Shown: piece after piece, positions 1 to 9,238 of the stretch
Numbering within the stretch: the first letter of the stretch is position 1
How the letters are laid out: each line of letters opens with the position of its first letter
DNA from: Desulforamulus aquiferis
GTDB taxonomy: Bacteria > Bacillota > Desulfotomaculia > Desulfotomaculales > Desulfotomaculaceae
NCBI GenBank assembly: GCA_004143605.1
Contig: AWVY01000028.1
Location: 4,695-38,267 of the forward strand
Reading direction: 5' to 3'
Length of the DNA stretch: 33,573 bases
The notes under the pieces: generated by a model
Seen by the model: the letters and a program-made list of their open reading frames with translations, nothing else
Database searches by the model: none
What the model was told of the DNA's origin: nothing
Position numbers and translations under genes: made by a program

Positions 1-29
1 CTCTTATAACAAAAATATAAGAGTTTTTT
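1..29. terminator. Intrinsic terminator at window edge
   Basis: An 8-bp perfect stem (1-8 with 16-23) and a 7-nt loop are followed by six T on the + strand, so it can end a + strand gene lying left of the window. On the minus strand the same stem lies just downstream of the Rossmann/MCP gene, so it may serve both directions. Confidence 0.75.
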
Positions 30-44
30 GGAAATTTTATTTAA

Positions 45-905
45 TTACCTTTGATTAATTAGCAAACTCAGAGAGCTTTTCGGCAAAGCCTTCATTTCTT
101 CAGCCATATGATTTAACTGCTGAACAGCCATACCAACCTGTTCAGAGGTATTTGATTGCATTTGAGCTATACCGGCGGTTTCTTCTACTCCGGCAATAAT
201 AGTTTTCATGGATTCCTCAATATTAGATAATATAGTGCTTATCTTTTTGGCCGAGACAACACTATCCTCAGCCAGCTTGCGAACTTCATTTGCTACCACG
301 CCAAAGCCTCGACCATGGTTGCCGGCCCGGGCTGCCTCAATGGCGGCATTTAATCCTAACAGCTTGGTTTGATCCGCTACCTTTTTTATAAAATCAATAA
401 CTTCATCTGTGTCTTTGATGTGTTTTTCGGCTTGCAAAACAGCAGAGTTTAATTTTTGACAGTGTGTACCAAGGACAGTTGTTACGGCATCAATGGCCTC
501 GGGAACTGCTTGAACCGCCCTGTTAAGCTCTTCAGCCATACCTGCCAATTGCTGAGCCTGGGCCTGCAGTTCTTGAGCGGCCTCTTCCTGACTGCTGGCG
601 ATGGTATACATTAGACGAGAAACCATGGCATCAGCAACACGGGTGTGATCTTGTTTATTTTCTAGAATAGCCTGTCCTACGGTGGCATTACCTGTAACAT
701 CCAATACTATATCGAGGTTGGACATTTTTAAAAGCTCTTTAAAATCAGTAAAGGTTTGTATTTTCTGCAGCTTAGCCATTTTGATAGCAGGTGCGTTAGG
801 GTTTACATCAGCTATACCTATTACCGACAGCTCAGGGAGTCCGGAGATAAGCTTTAACATGGACATGCCGCCTCGGCCACCGCCAACAATGCCTACTTGA
901 ATCAA
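45..905 (-). CDS. Soluble chemoreceptor with N-terminal Rossmann (NAD-binding-like) domain
   Basis: A protein of about 286 residues without membrane segments. Residues 1-15 carry a dinucleotide-binding glycine loop (GIVGGGRGG), followed by a beta-alpha Rossmann pattern to about residue 85 (IADVNP and [10 protein letters not shown] are typical strand ends). A helical linker follows. Residues about 175-215 are the conserved chemoreceptor signalling tip ([19 protein letters not shown], then [16 protein letters not shown]) that contacts CheA/CheW in known MCPs. I place the start at TTG 905 because GGGGG (913-917) sits 7 nt upstream; an in-frame TTG at 923 lacks a good ribosome site. Inferred role: a cytosolic sensor that couples a nucleotide or redox cue to the chemotaxis array. 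The family is clear for the C-terminus; the ligand is unknown. Confidence 0.85.
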   Translation of the reverse strand: MIQVGIVGGGRGGMSMLKLISGLPELSVIGIADVNPNAPAIKMAKLQKIQTFTDFKELLKMSNLDIVLDVTGNATVGQAILENKQDHTRVADAMVSRLMYTIASSQEEAAQELQAQAQQLAGMAEELNRAVQAVPEAIDAVTTVLGTHCQKLNSAVLQAEKHIKDTDEVIDFIKKVADQTKLLGLNAAIEAARAGNHGRGFGVVANEVRKLAEDSVVSAKKISTILSNIEESMKTIIAGVEETAGIAQMQSNTSEQVGMAVQQLNHMAEEMKALPKSSLSLLINQR

Positions 906-1091
906 GGTAATACCCCCAATCAAAGTTCAAGTGAAAATCAGAATAATGGCACTAATTAATGTTAATTCTATGTTAACCTAAAATTTCCTCTGAAGATTTT
1001 GAATTATTTTACCTTTAATGTTTGATACATATATTTTTAAGTTGTTTTGGTATATTATTTAGGTTATATAAAACAAGGGAGGATGAATTTT

Positions 1092-1646
1092 ATGTATTGG
1101 GATCGGGAAGGACAGGAAAATACCTCGGCTACCCTTGAGGCAGCCATAAAATATGCCCGGAGCAAGGGAATAGGACATATAGTAGTTGCCTCCAGTTCAG
1201 GTGCAACAGCAGAAAAGCTGGTTGATTGTGGTCTAGAAGTAATCTGTGTAACCTATCAAGCTGGTTTTAAAAAACCTGGAGAACTTACTATTAAGAAGGA
1301 AATGAAAGACAGATTGGAAAGCTCGGGAATAAAAGTACTAGCTACTACTCACCTGATGGCCGGGTTAGATAGGGCCTTAAAATTTAAGTTTCAAGGAGTC
1401 TACCCAGCGGAAATTATGGCCTATACCCTAAGAATGTTTGGTCAAGGAGTAAAGGTTTGTATTGAGGTGGCTGGAATGGCCCTAGACGCCGGTCTCATTC
1501 CCCATGGACAGGAGATTGTTGCAATCGCGGGTAGCGGTAAGGGAGCTGATACAGCCGTTGTGCTAACCCCTGCCCACTCACAATATTTTTTCGATACCAA
1601 GGTGAAGGAAATTATCTGTAAACCCAGGGAGTTTGAACACCACTAA
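1092..1646 (+). CDS. Pyruvate kinase alpha/beta (C-terminal) domain protein
   Basis: A stand-alone protein of about 184 residues resembling the C-terminal alpha/beta domain of pyruvate kinase (PK_C family), with no catalytic barrel. Visible family-like segments are the helix with EAAIKYARSKGIGHIVVASSSG near the N-terminus and a glycine-rich GSGKGADTA near residue 155. In pyruvate kinases this domain binds allosteric effectors; free-standing versions are of unknown function. ATG 1092 was chosen because AAGGGAGG (1076-1083) lies 8-9 nt upstream, whereas an ATG at 1083 overlaps that ribosome site. It is divergent from the preceding gene and followed by a chemoreceptor on the same strand, but the 125-nt gap argues against tight coupling. 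Confidence 0.75.
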   Translation: MYWDREGQENTSATLEAAIKYARSKGIGHIVVASSSGATAEKLVDCGLEVICVTYQAGFKKPGELTIKKEMKDRLESSGIKVLATTHLMAGLDRALKFKFQGVYPAEIMAYTLRMFGQGVKVCIEVAGMALDAGLIPHGQEIVAIAGSGKGADTAVVLTPAHSQYFFDTKVKEIICKPREFEHH

Positions 1647-1771
1647 ACACTGTTTAAGAATTGTACAGTTCCTTCTGGATTGACAGTATATAATTATGTA
1701 AACGGTTATTGTCAAGCAGGTTAACAAGACCTATAATAAGATAAACTGTCAAAAGATGGGGGAATGAGCAT

Positions 1772-3394
1772 ATGATACCAGGTCTTAGGAAGCTAACTCT
1801 TACCAGGTCCATTAGAGGCAAAATGCTGGCAGGCTTTGGCATTATCCTGATACTTGCTGCGGCAGTTAGTTTCGGTATTTTATACACCTTTGACAAGGTG
1901 ACTCATTCTTATAATAACTTGATAGCTTCAGAGGTCACCGTTATGAATCAAACCCATGCAACTCTGGTTAGATTTGAACAGGCAGCCCTAGACCTACGGG
2001 GTTATATGCTAACCAGTGACCCTAATTATATGATGAGGTACCAGGAAGGTGTTGAGGCAGTCAAAGAGGCCGTTACTACTTTGGAGCAATCTATTAATTC
2101 CAGTGAAGGAAAGAATTACTATAATTCTCTGGCCAATGCCATTACAGAATTTGAATCCTATGCCAATGAGGCAATACAGGTGAAGCAAGCTACCTTATTA
2201 ATGGAAGATAAGATAGAGGGCCAGCAAAGGATAGAGGAATTCTTAAATCAGGAAAAGGGCACTGTTGAGCGGGTAGTACAGGCTGGCAACGCTATTGTTT
2301 ATCATATGGAAGACCAGTTGGAAAAAGGAAAGCAAAATAATAGTAACATTGTGGCCAACGTAAGACAAGCTGCAGTGATGGCCATAAGTGCTGCCCTACT
2401 GCTGGGATTGGGTGCTGCATTATTTATGGTAAATTTAATAAATAAGCCGATTAAAACCCTTACTGAGCATGTTGGTAAGGTGGCAGGGGGAGATTTAACT
2501 TCCAGTCAAATTATTGTTAATAGTCGAGATGAACTGAGGGTGTTAGCTGATAGTTTTAACACTATGACTGATAATTTAAGAAACATCCTGAATCAACTTA
2601 AGGAAAAAGCTGCCACCGTTGCTTCTGGTGCCCAGCAATTGACTTCAACCATTCAACAAACCTCCTCGGGGATTGCCACATCGGCCTCAGCAATGCACGA
2701 AATGGCCACAACCGTTGAACAGGTGACTGATAACACCTTGGTTGTGACAAAGGAGGTTGAGGCTGCCGCCCAATATGCCAGGGAAGGCCAGCGAGCGGTG
2801 GATAATATCCGGGGGCAAATGAACAACATCGCCGCCTCCAGCATCCAGGTGGGTAAAGCCATAGGTAATTTAAATAATATATCCCATGAGGTATTTAAAA
2901 TAGTTGACTTGATTACGGAAATTGCTGAACAAACTAACCTACTGGCACTAAATGCAGCTATTGAGGCGGCCAGGGCAGGAGAACAGGGCCGGGGCTTTGC
3001 AGTGGTGGCAGATGAAGTGAGAAAACTTGCCGAGAGGTCAGCCAATGCGGCGGGAGAAATTAAAAAACTTATAGTATCTGTACAAGACGAGTCTAATAGT
3101 GCTGTCATAGCTATGGACAAAGGGACTCTTGAAGTGGAAACAGGTGGAGCAGTGGTATTGCAGGTGGGGTCCACCCTGGAGTCGATAATCCAATCAGTTC
3201 AAGGACTAGAGGAACAGATAAGGGATGTTGCTGCTGCTTCAGAACAAATGTCAAGAGGGGTTACCGGCACTGTGGCAACAATACAAGAGCAGACCGCCAT
3301 TATGGAGGAAATTGCTTCTATGGCAGATGGATTTTCGGTCATGGCTTCGGAACTTGAGAAAATCTCCAATGCTTTTAAATTAAATAATGAATAG
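1772..3394 (+). CDS. Methyl-accepting chemotaxis protein, membrane type
   Basis: A 540-residue complete chemoreceptor. Order: short cytoplasmic start, TM1 about residues 18-40, an extracytoplasmic helical sensor region to about 198, TM2 about 199-223, HAMP about 224-276, then a long helical signalling domain whose hairpin tip ([37 protein letters not shown]) lies near 385-425. The sensor size and helical look suit a four-helix-bundle ligand domain; the ligand cannot be read from sequence. The start ATG has GGGGGA about 8 nt upstream. It acts in the membrane, signalling to CheA/CheW. The long antisense ORF across its 3' half is a codon-bias shadow. Confidence 0.93.
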   Translation: MIPGLRKLTLTRSIRGKMLAGFGIILILAAAVSFGILYTFDKVTHSYNNLIASEVTVMNQTHATLVRFEQAALDLRGYMLTSDPNYMMRYQEGVEAVKEAVTTLEQSINSSEGKNYYNSLANAITEFESYANEAIQVKQATLLMEDKIEGQQRIEEFLNQEKGTVERVVQAGNAIVYHMEDQLEKGKQNNSNIVANVRQAAVMAISAALLLGLGAALFMVNLINKPIKTLTEHVGKVAGGDLTSSQIIVNSRDELRVLADSFNTMTDNLRNILNQLKEKAATVASGAQQLTSTIQQTSSGIATSASAMHEMATTVEQVTDNTLVVTKEVEAAAQYAREGQRAVDNIRGQMNNIAASSIQVGKAIGNLNNISHEVFKIVDLITEIAEQTNLLALNAAIEAARAGEQGRGFAVVADEVRKLAERSANAAGEIKKLIVSVQDESNSAVIAMDKGTLEVETGGAVVLQVGSTLESIIQSVQGLEEQIRDVAAASEQMSRGVTGTVATIQEQTAIMEEIASMADGFSVMASELEKISNAFKLNNE

Positions 3395-3447
3395 GTAAAA
3401 AGGGCAGGGATATTGCCCCTCAGATTGTCGAGAAAGTACCTATATTC

Positions 3448-3657
3448 GGGTTTTAATAATCCCTCACGACTCCTCTCTCCGCAGCGGACAGCGCTAATCC
3501 CTTGCTTCGGGCGAAAATGGGCCGCCTTCGAGCAAACATCGTGTTTACCTCAGGCTTTCGCGGACATCCATGTCCGCTCACCCATTTTCGCATCCTCAGC
3601 TTCGCGAAGCGCTGTTTCCACTGCTCCGAATGTCGCTGTTCGGGATTATTAAAACCC
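3448..3657. repeat. 210-bp fold-back (MITE-like) element
   Basis: The ends are a perfect 16-bp inverted repeat, GGGTTTTAATAATCCC (3448-3463) and its complement (3642-3657). Inside, GCGAAAATGGG (near 3509) pairs with CCCATTTTCGC (near 3581), and GCGGACAT/ATGTCCGC forms a central hairpin near 3560, so nearly the whole unit can fold on itself. It is richer in GC than its surroundings and the ORFs across it look spurious. It sits between the chemoreceptor stop and a normal terminator. It may be a non-autonomous mobile repeat; no flanking target duplication is obvious. Confidence 0.7.
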
Positions 3658-3682
3658 AGTTGTAGCTTTTTCAACAGGCTGG

Positions 3683-3711
3683 AATGGCCGGTATATCCGG
3701 TCATTTGTTTT
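3683..3711 (+). terminator. Terminator after the chemoreceptor / fold-back element
   Basis: A 9-bp stem AATGGCCGG/CCGGTCATT (one G-T pair) with loop TATAT is followed by TGTTTTT. A weaker hairpin without a T tract (3401-3420) directly follows the chemoreceptor stop. The fold-back element appears to have been placed between gene end and terminator. Confidence 0.7.
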
Positions 3712-3824
3712 TATATTAATAGTTCGTTATTTTAGTGATAAAATAATAGGGTAGAAGAAAATAAAGGAAAGCCTGTGATTTTGCTAGAACTTTGAATAAA
3801 TAAGTAATATTAGGGGGAGTAATT

Positions 3825-4978
3825 ATGCAGATTAAATTTCGTTGTCCCACCAGAATATTTTTAGGACCCAATTGTGTAATGGAAAATAGCATGGAAATGT
3901 CAGTCCTTGGCAAAAAGGCTCTTATTGTTACTGGAGCCAATTCAGCCAAAACCAGTGGTGCCCTTCAGGATATGATTAGTGCCTTAGAACAAGAGGGCAT
4001 TGCTTATAGCATTTTCGACGAAATTGAACAAAATCCCAGTATTAAAAATGTCTTTGAAGGGGGACAAGCTGCCAAAGAATTTGAGGCTGAATTTATCATC
4101 GGTATTGGTGGGGGAAGTCCACTAGATGCCTCTAAGGCTATAGCAATTCTTGCTGTTAACGATATAACTCCCGAACAATTGATGGCTAAGCAGTGTCTAT
4201 CGAGCCATTACCCATTGTGGCGGTGCCTACCACTGCGGGAACAGGAAGTGAAGTAACCCCCTACGCCATTTTAACCATAGATTGGGCAGAGACCAAACAA
4301 TCAATTGCTGCTGACAGTCTGTTTCCGATTGTAGCCTATCTGGATGGAAAGTATACATTAAGTCTACCCTGGTCCATAACTGCCAACACGGCGGTAGATG
4401 CCCTTACTCATAGTATTGAAGGTTTTATCAACAACAAAGCAGATTCATTAACAGACCTGCTGGCCCTCGAAAGCATTGCCATAATTGGAAAACTCTTAAG
4501 AAGCATTGTTCCACAACAAATTTCTTTAACCGAAAGGGAAGAGCTGCTTTATGCCTCTATGCTGGGTGGAATTGTGATAGCCCATACTGGGACTGGGATA
4601 ATTCACGCCCTTGGGTACCAGCTTACATATTTTAATAATCTACCCCATGGGTTAGCTAACGGTGTGGTTACTAAGGCAGTCCTTGAATTTTTAGAACAGG
4701 CCAGTCCTATTAAAGTTAAACAGGTAGTTGACGCCCTAGGCTGCAATAATCTGGATGAGGTAGGAGCACTGCTTATTAGAGTATTACCAGGGGTATCCAT
4801 TAGTTTGACCGAAGAAGAGCAGAAAAAATATGTAACTAAAACCCTTCAGGCTAAGAACATAGCTAATTGTCCAAAACCTCCTAAAGAAGAAGACCTTTTT
4901 AAGATTTGCTTAGCAGTAAACTCTGCTAGAAAGCAAAAAGGAAAACGCCCGGTTTCTGTTCCGGGCGTTACTATGTAA
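3825..4978 (+). pseudogene. Iron-containing alcohol dehydrogenase, frame-disrupted
   Basis: The two frames together give about 384 residues, the normal length for group III Fe-dependent alcohol dehydrogenases. The first half has the nucleotide-binding GIGGGSPLDASKA near residue 95; the second has PTTAGTGSEVTP near 130 and the metal ligands in DALTHSIE, GIIHALGY and LPHGLANG. The frame changes near 4185-4200 and fits a one-base loss; it is not at a homopolymer, so programmed slippage is unlikely. Both halves are otherwise undamaged, so the break may be an assembly error. The reaction would be NAD(P)H-linked interconversion of an alcohol and aldehyde; the substrate is not determined. The start has RBS GGGGG about 8 nt upstream. 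Confidence 0.85.
4944..4969. terminator. Strong hairpin inside the 3' end of the alcohol dehydrogenase gene
   Basis: A perfect 9-bp stem (4944-4952 with 4961-4969) lies within the last codons. A T-rich tract follows it only on the minus strand (TTTTCCTTTTT), so it may act as a minus-strand terminator for the small ORF at 4997-5089. Confidence 0.45.
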
Positions 4979-4996
4979 GCCAGTTATTAAATCTGT

Positions 4997-5089
4997 CTAG
5001 TAGGCTTTGGGAAGTTTTGACTTTCTATTACTTCCCCTAACTGCCTTCCTTATATTTAGAAGAGTTTTCAAAATATCTAATAATTTCAT
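4997..5089 (-). CDS. Possible 30-residue basic small protein
   Basis: A short ORF in an otherwise empty 290-nt gap. It has a textbook ribosome site, GGAGG with a 6-nt spacer before ATG 5089. The peptide begins MKLLDILKTLLNIRKAVRG, an amphipathic-looking helix with a basic tail, ending KLPKAY. The minus-strand hairpin at 4944-4969 lies just downstream and a TA-rich minus-10-like region (TAGAAT) lies upstream. I do not recognise a family. The evidence is only the translation signals and the placement of a terminator. Confidence 0.4.
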   Translation of the reverse strand: MKLLDILKTLLNIRKAVRGSNRKSKLPKAY

Positions 5090-5271
5090 GGCTAACCTCC
5101 GAGACTTTTTACATTTTATTCTAAGTTATGGTAAAATGTTACAGGTTGGCATTTTTAATATTAAATATAATGTATACTAGCCCGTAGATAAGTGATTAAG
5201 GGGATTCGATTTGATAAAATATAAGATATTTTGCTTTAATAGAATTGTTTTATAACAGGAGGTAAAGAATT

Positions 5272-6627
5272 TTGTCGTTAAAAAATTTAGGAATCAAACC
5301 ACCCCAGGTATTACTGCCCAAAAAGAATGTAGACTTGACTAAGTGGGCGGTTGTCGCTTGTGACCAATATACATCCCAGCCGGAATATTGGGCAGAGGTT
5401 GAAAACTTAGTTGGAGAGGAACCATCGACTTTAAAGCTAGTTTTTCCCGAGGTTTACCTGGAAGAAGCTGGGGCAGCCCAAAGGGTAGCAAATATAAATG
5501 ACACCATGAAGAAATACCTTGACCAAAAGCAGCTTATGGAGGCTGGAAAAGGTTTTATTTATATTGATCGAAAAACAGCCCATACAAAGTCAAGAAAGGG
5601 GCTGCTAATTACCATTGACCTGGAACAATACGATTTTAATCCGGGTGCAAAGACCCTGATTAGGGCCACGGAGGGGACTGTTTTAGACCGCTTACCACCC
5701 AGAATAAGAATTAGGGAAAATGCTCCCATAGAGGTTCCCCACGTTATGTTATTGATTGATGACCCGGAAAAATCTGTGATAGAACCGTTGGCCCTGCAAA
5801 CTGATAAAATGGAAAAGGTATATGACTTTGACCTGATGATGAATGGTGGACACATTGAGGGATACAGGGTAGCTGATCCAAATATGGAGGAGGCTATTTT
5901 AGACGCCTTTACCAAGCTGGCTAAAGCAGAAGCCTTTGCTTCAAAATATGGTGTAGGTCCAGAAAAGGATGTTCTTTTATTCGCTGCCGGTGATGGCAAC
6001 CACTCCCTGGCTACAGCTAAATCAGTTTGGGAAAACATTAAAGGCGGATTGGCGGGAGAGGATTTTGATAATCATCCAGCTCGCTATGCAATGGTTGAAG
6101 TTGTAAATGTCCATGATCAGGGACTTACCTTTGAACCAATACACAGGATAGTTTTTAACGTTAATGGAAAAGAACTGCTTCAAGACATTGTCCAGTATTG
6201 CGCCAGGAATAATTCTGAGGCTTATTATCAGGAGTTTAGTGATCAAAGGGAGCAGGGGGAGAAAGCAAAGGAACTTACCGCAATTGGGGGCCATCATGTT
6301 ATACCTTACATTTGTGGAACCATCAGGGGTTTGTTAGTTGTTCAAAATCCAAAATATAATTTGGCAGTTGCTACACTGCAGTCAGCATTAAATGATATTT
6401 CTAAAAATAAGGAAGCATTAAAAATTGATTATATCCACGGGGAAGATGTGTTAAGTTCCCTGGCATCACAAGAAGGAGCTATTGGCTTCTATCTTGAGCC
6501 AATGGATAAGCACGATCTGTTTAAGACAGTAATTTTAGACGGGGTTTTGCCCAGAAAAACCTTCTCTATGGGTGAGGCCGAGGAAAAGAGATTTTACTTA
6601 GAATGCAGGAAGATCACAAAAGAATAA
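5272..6627 (+). CDS. DUF1015 family protein
   Basis: A 451-residue cytosolic protein of the DUF1015 (COG4198) family, complete in length. Recognisable family segments are the N-terminal KPPQVLLPKK and WAVVACDQYTSQPEYW, and the central FAAGDGNHSLATAK near residue 237, the most conserved motif of the family. The start is TTG 5272, with AGGAGG (5257-5262) 9 nt upstream; no alternative start fits. It is followed by its own terminator, so it is probably a single-gene transcript. I do not assign a reaction with certainty. Confidence 0.85.
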   Translation: MSLKNLGIKPPQVLLPKKNVDLTKWAVVACDQYTSQPEYWAEVENLVGEEPSTLKLVFPEVYLEEAGAAQRVANINDTMKKYLDQKQLMEAGKGFIYIDRKTAHTKSRKGLLITIDLEQYDFNPGAKTLIRATEGTVLDRLPPRIRIRENAPIEVPHVMLLIDDPEKSVIEPLALQTDKMEKVYDFDLMMNGGHIEGYRVADPNMEEAILDAFTKLAKAEAFASKYGVGPEKDVLLFAAGDGNHSLATAKSVWENIKGGLAGEDFDNHPARYAMVEVVNVHDQGLTFEPIHRIVFNVNGKELLQDIVQYCARNNSEAYYQEFSDQREQGEKAKELTAIGGHHVIPYICGTIRGLLVVQNPKYNLAVATLQSALNDISKNKEALKIDYIHGEDVLSSLASQEGAIGFYLEPMDKHDLFKTVILDGVLPRKTFSMGEAEEKRFYLECRKITKE

Positions 6628-6641
6628 TAAATTCTGTTAAA

Positions 6642-6678
6642 AAAGTCGCCGGCTATTAATTGCCGGTGACTTTTTTTA
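6642..6678 (+). terminator. Terminator after DUF1015 gene
   Basis: A 12-bp near-perfect stem (AAAGTCGCCGGC with GCCGGTGACTTT) and 8-nt loop are followed by a run of T, 14 nt after the stop codon. Confidence 0.9.
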
Positions 6679-6771
6679 ATTTATGTAAATCCAGAATGGT
6701 TGATTTGAAGATGAACAAAATTTTTGATGTAGACATAATATGGAAACAAAGCAGTAAAGTGGGGTGAGCTT

Positions 6772-7668
6772 ATGGATTTTGAAAATAGCTTCTATAAAGA
6801 TCTTTTAGATAACCTTTATGATGGGGTTTATTTTGTTGATCGGGATAGAAGAATCACATATTGGAATCAAGGAGCCGAGAGGCTGACAGGTTATTCCAGT
6901 GAAGAAGTATTGGGAAAGGTCTGCTCAGATAATATACTCATGCATTTAAATAACGAATGTGTGCTGATGTGCCTTGACTTATGCCCCGTTGCTGAGACAA
7001 TGATTGATGGGCAGAAAAGGGAGGCAGAACTATACCTTCATCATAAGGAGGGCTACCGGGTTCCTGTCCTTGTTCGTGTTGCGCCTATAATGAAGGAAGG
7101 GCAGATAGTGGGTGCGGTGGAAGTTTTTAGCGACAATTCGTCAAAGGTTTCGGCACTGGAAAGAATTGATGCATTAAAGCGTGCGATATATAGTGATCCA
7201 TTAACTGGTCTAGCAAATAGAACTTTTATTGAGATCAGCTTAACCACAAATCTTCAGGAACTTCAGAAATATGATTATACCTTTGGATTGATGTTCTTAG
7301 ACGTGGATAAATTTAAAACTGTTAACGATAGTATGGTCACAATGTGGGTGATGAGGTTCTGAAAATGGTGGCAAAGACCCTCCTAAACGGATGTAGGCCC
7401 CTAGATATCATTGGAAGATGGGCAGGGGATGAGTTCGTCATTGTGCTGACTGATACTTCCCAACAGAACCTTCAGGATTCCGCCAACAAATTATCAACGT
7501 TAATTGAACAATCCAGCATCACTAGGAAGTCTGCTGTAATCAGTGTGACCGCATCAATTGGTGTTACCCTGGCTAGGCCGAAGATAGCATAGAGGAGCTT
7601 ATCAGTAGGGCCGATAGACTAATGTACCAGAGTAAAAAGACCGGTGGCAATAGGGTATCCATTGGTTA
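6772..7668 (+). pseudogene. PAS-GGDEF diguanylate cyclase, frame-disrupted
   Basis: Residues 1-125 form a PAS domain (LLDNLYDGVYFVDRDRRITY, YWNQGAERLTGYSSEEVLG) with a Cys cluster (near CSDN and CLDLCP). A GGDEF domain follows: DPLTGLANR, FLDVDKFKTVNDS, then the signature as AGDEF in GRWAGDEFVIVL, and a C-terminal RADRLMYQSKKTGGNRVSI. Two one-base losses break the frame, near 7332 (a T missing in the codon before GHNVGDE) and near 7575 (before EDSIEELI). Restoring both gives one clean protein of about 299 residues. If functional it would make cyclic di-GMP from GTP. AGDEF is an accepted active variant of the signature in this family. The RBS is GGGG 8 nt before ATG. Confidence 0.85.
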
Positions 7669-7721
7669 ACCAAGGAGAACTTGCCTTTTACCGGCCTTAT
7701 ATCTTGTGGAGGAAGCTAGCC

Positions 7722-7748
7722 CCCCCTGCGATTGCCAGGGGGATTTTT
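7722..7748 (+). terminator. Terminator after diguanylate cyclase, overlapping convergent rarD stop
   Basis: The stem CCCCCTG/CAGGGGG is followed by ATTTTT. The T tract overlaps the stop codon of the convergent transporter gene at 7747-7749. Confidence 0.85.
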
Positions 7749-8700
7749 ATGTGGAGCTTTTTTCTTTTAGGTGTAGCTTGTGAAAGACAAACATCTCAAA
7801 TTGAAGGAAGTACTTTGTTTTACCCAAAGAAAAGATTGTTAGGGCCAGCCAAATGAATATAAACGAAGTCAAATGAACCATGGTGAAGGTTTCATGGTAA
7901 AGGAAAATTCCAAGTATTAAAGCTATTGTGGGTGCTATATACTGAAGAAAGCCAATGGTAGCTAAGGGCAGTCTTTTAGCCCCGCTGGCAAACAGAAGTA
8001 AAGGCACGGCTGTGACAATACCTGCTCCCATTAACAGGGCTGCAACATTTGGCTGAGCAAAGCTAAAGGCGCTGGCTCCTTCCCTGGTTAAGAAGCCAAG
8101 ATAACCTAAGGCAAAAGGGACAACTACCATAGTTTCCAAGGTAAGACCGGTAATAGCACCTGGGTTTACCATCTTTTTAAATAATCCGTAAAGACCAAAA
8201 CTGCCTGCCAGTAATAAAGCCAGCCAGGGAAATACACCAAAATGAAGTGTCATGTTTAACACCCCAATAAAGGCCAAACAGAAGGCAACTGCCTGCCAAA
8301 AGGACACCTTTTCCCGCAAGACTATTACTCCTAGCAATACACTTACCAAGGGATTGATATAATAGCCCAGGCTTGTTTCGATGACGCGATCATTATTGAC
8401 GGCCCAAATGTAGGTAACCCAATTAATGCTGATTAAGGCTGAAGCCATTACTACACCAATAGCTTTCTTTGGCTGGGCAAGGATTTCTTTTAAATCAGCA
8501 AGGCAGGCAGTAAATTTTCTTGTGACCAAAAGGAGCAATAACATAAATATAAAGGACCAAACTATCCTATGGGCCAGCACCTCATGGGCTGGAACCATAC
8601 CTACAAATTTCCAGTATACAGGTAATATGCCCCAGAGGAAATAAGCCCCAGCTGCAGAGACAATTCCCTCTGTTTTATCATCTAAGCTCCGAAGTTTCAT
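7747..8700 (-). CDS. rarD: RarD-like EamA/DMT family transporter
   Basis: A 317-residue polytopic membrane protein with about ten hydrophobic helices in the two-fold repeat of the drug/metabolite transporter superfamily. RarD-type features are the N-terminal AAGAYFLWGILPVYWK, the HRIVWSF motif near residue 46, and YINPLVSVLLG followed by LREK near residue 120. RarD proteins are named from chloramphenicol-resistance phenotypes; the natural substrate is not established. The C-terminal extension FEMFVFHKLHLKEK is short and charged. The frame is intact. It faces the preceding gene tail to tail. Confidence 0.88.
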   Translation of the reverse strand: MKLRSLDDKTEGIVSAAGAYFLWGILPVYWKFVGMVPAHEVLAHRIVWSFIFMLLLLLVTRKFTACLADLKEILAQPKKAIGVVMASALISINWVTYIWAVNNDRVIETSLGYYINPLVSVLLGVIVLREKVSFWQAVAFCLAFIGVLNMTLHFGVFPWLALLLAGSFGLYGLFKKMVNPGAITGLTLETMVVVPFALGYLGFLTREGASAFSFAQPNVAALLMGAGIVTAVPLLLFASGAKRLPLATIGFLQYIAPTIALILGIFLYHETFTMVHLTSFIFIWLALTIFSLGKTKYFLQFEMFVFHKLHLKEKSST

Positions 8701-8796
8701 CTAATACCCTTCTCTCAAATAAAAGTGATAGCACTAATTTTAAGATATCAGCGGAGAAATGCAATACCCATTTACAATATAATCTTGTAACCAAAT

Positions 8797-8826
8797 AAAA
8801 ACAGGTGCATAAATGCGCCTGTTTTT
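8797..8826. terminator. Bidirectional terminator
   Basis: AAAAACAGGTGC pairs with GCGCCTGTTTTT around a 6-nt loop, giving A/T tracts on both sides. It lies 13 nt beyond the stop of the minus-strand small membrane protein. Confidence 0.85.
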
Positions 8827-8838
8827 GAAAAGAGTGAT

Positions 8839-9200
8839 TTAACTTTGGTACTTCTTTAAATAAAAATAACCAATGGCAATGAGAATGAGGATTAGCAAAA
8901 CTAAGACCCATATTTCAAAAATCACCAATAAAGTTATTAATAATAGATTTATTACCGCGACAACTAAAAATACCACTTTGAAATAGAAAACATGTCTTTG
9001 AACAGATAAATGATAGATCAACGATCCAAGTGAGAAAGCTAACATCCCTTGGCAAGAGAGTACGAGGATTAACATGTACGCCAATGGTGCTTGAGCATCA
9101 GTCTGACCGGATATCTTGTCGAAAGCAATAAAGGCCATAGCTAAAAATAGTGGAATAAAAGGAAAAACCTAGTTAGGTAACTCATCTTTGAATCAGCCAA
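8839..9200 (-). pseudogene. Small membrane protein of unknown function, start region frame-disrupted
   Basis: The uninterrupted part (8839-9138) encodes about 99 residues with three or four strongly hydrophobic helices and a basic tail (YFYLKKYQS). Upstream, a second frame starts at TTG 9200 with GGAGGGG at 9208-9214 and gives ADSKMSYLTRFF, which joins LFIPLFLAMAFIAF if one base is restored near 9160 in a T-rich run. Together they make a normal first membrane helix and a protein of about 120 residues. A TACAAT minus-10-like box lies upstream. I do not recognise the family. Confidence 0.6.
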
Positions 9201-9238
9201 TAATTAACCCCTCCGCAGTTTATTTATATTGTACCATA

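Noticed and set aside
1022..1070. Promoter for the pyruvate kinase-like gene from TTGATA or TTGTTT with TATATT/TTATAT
   Set aside because: Spacings are too long (23 nt), or the start would fall on the ribosome site; the region is simply AT-rich.
2653..3174. 173-codon ORF antisense to the chemoreceptor signalling domain
   Set aside because: Ala/Ser-rich antisense frames are a regular by-product of MCP codon use; similar ones occur over 17746-18057 and 18481-18774.
3413..3735. Overlapping ORFs of 77-83 codons on both strands
   Set aside because: They are created by the fold-back repeat; none has a ribosome site and the translations mirror the inverted repeats.
4185..4200. Programmed frameshift in the alcohol dehydrogenase
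   Set aside because: No slippery heptamer, stop context or stimulatory structure at the break; the same kind of one-base loss occurs in many unrelated genes here.
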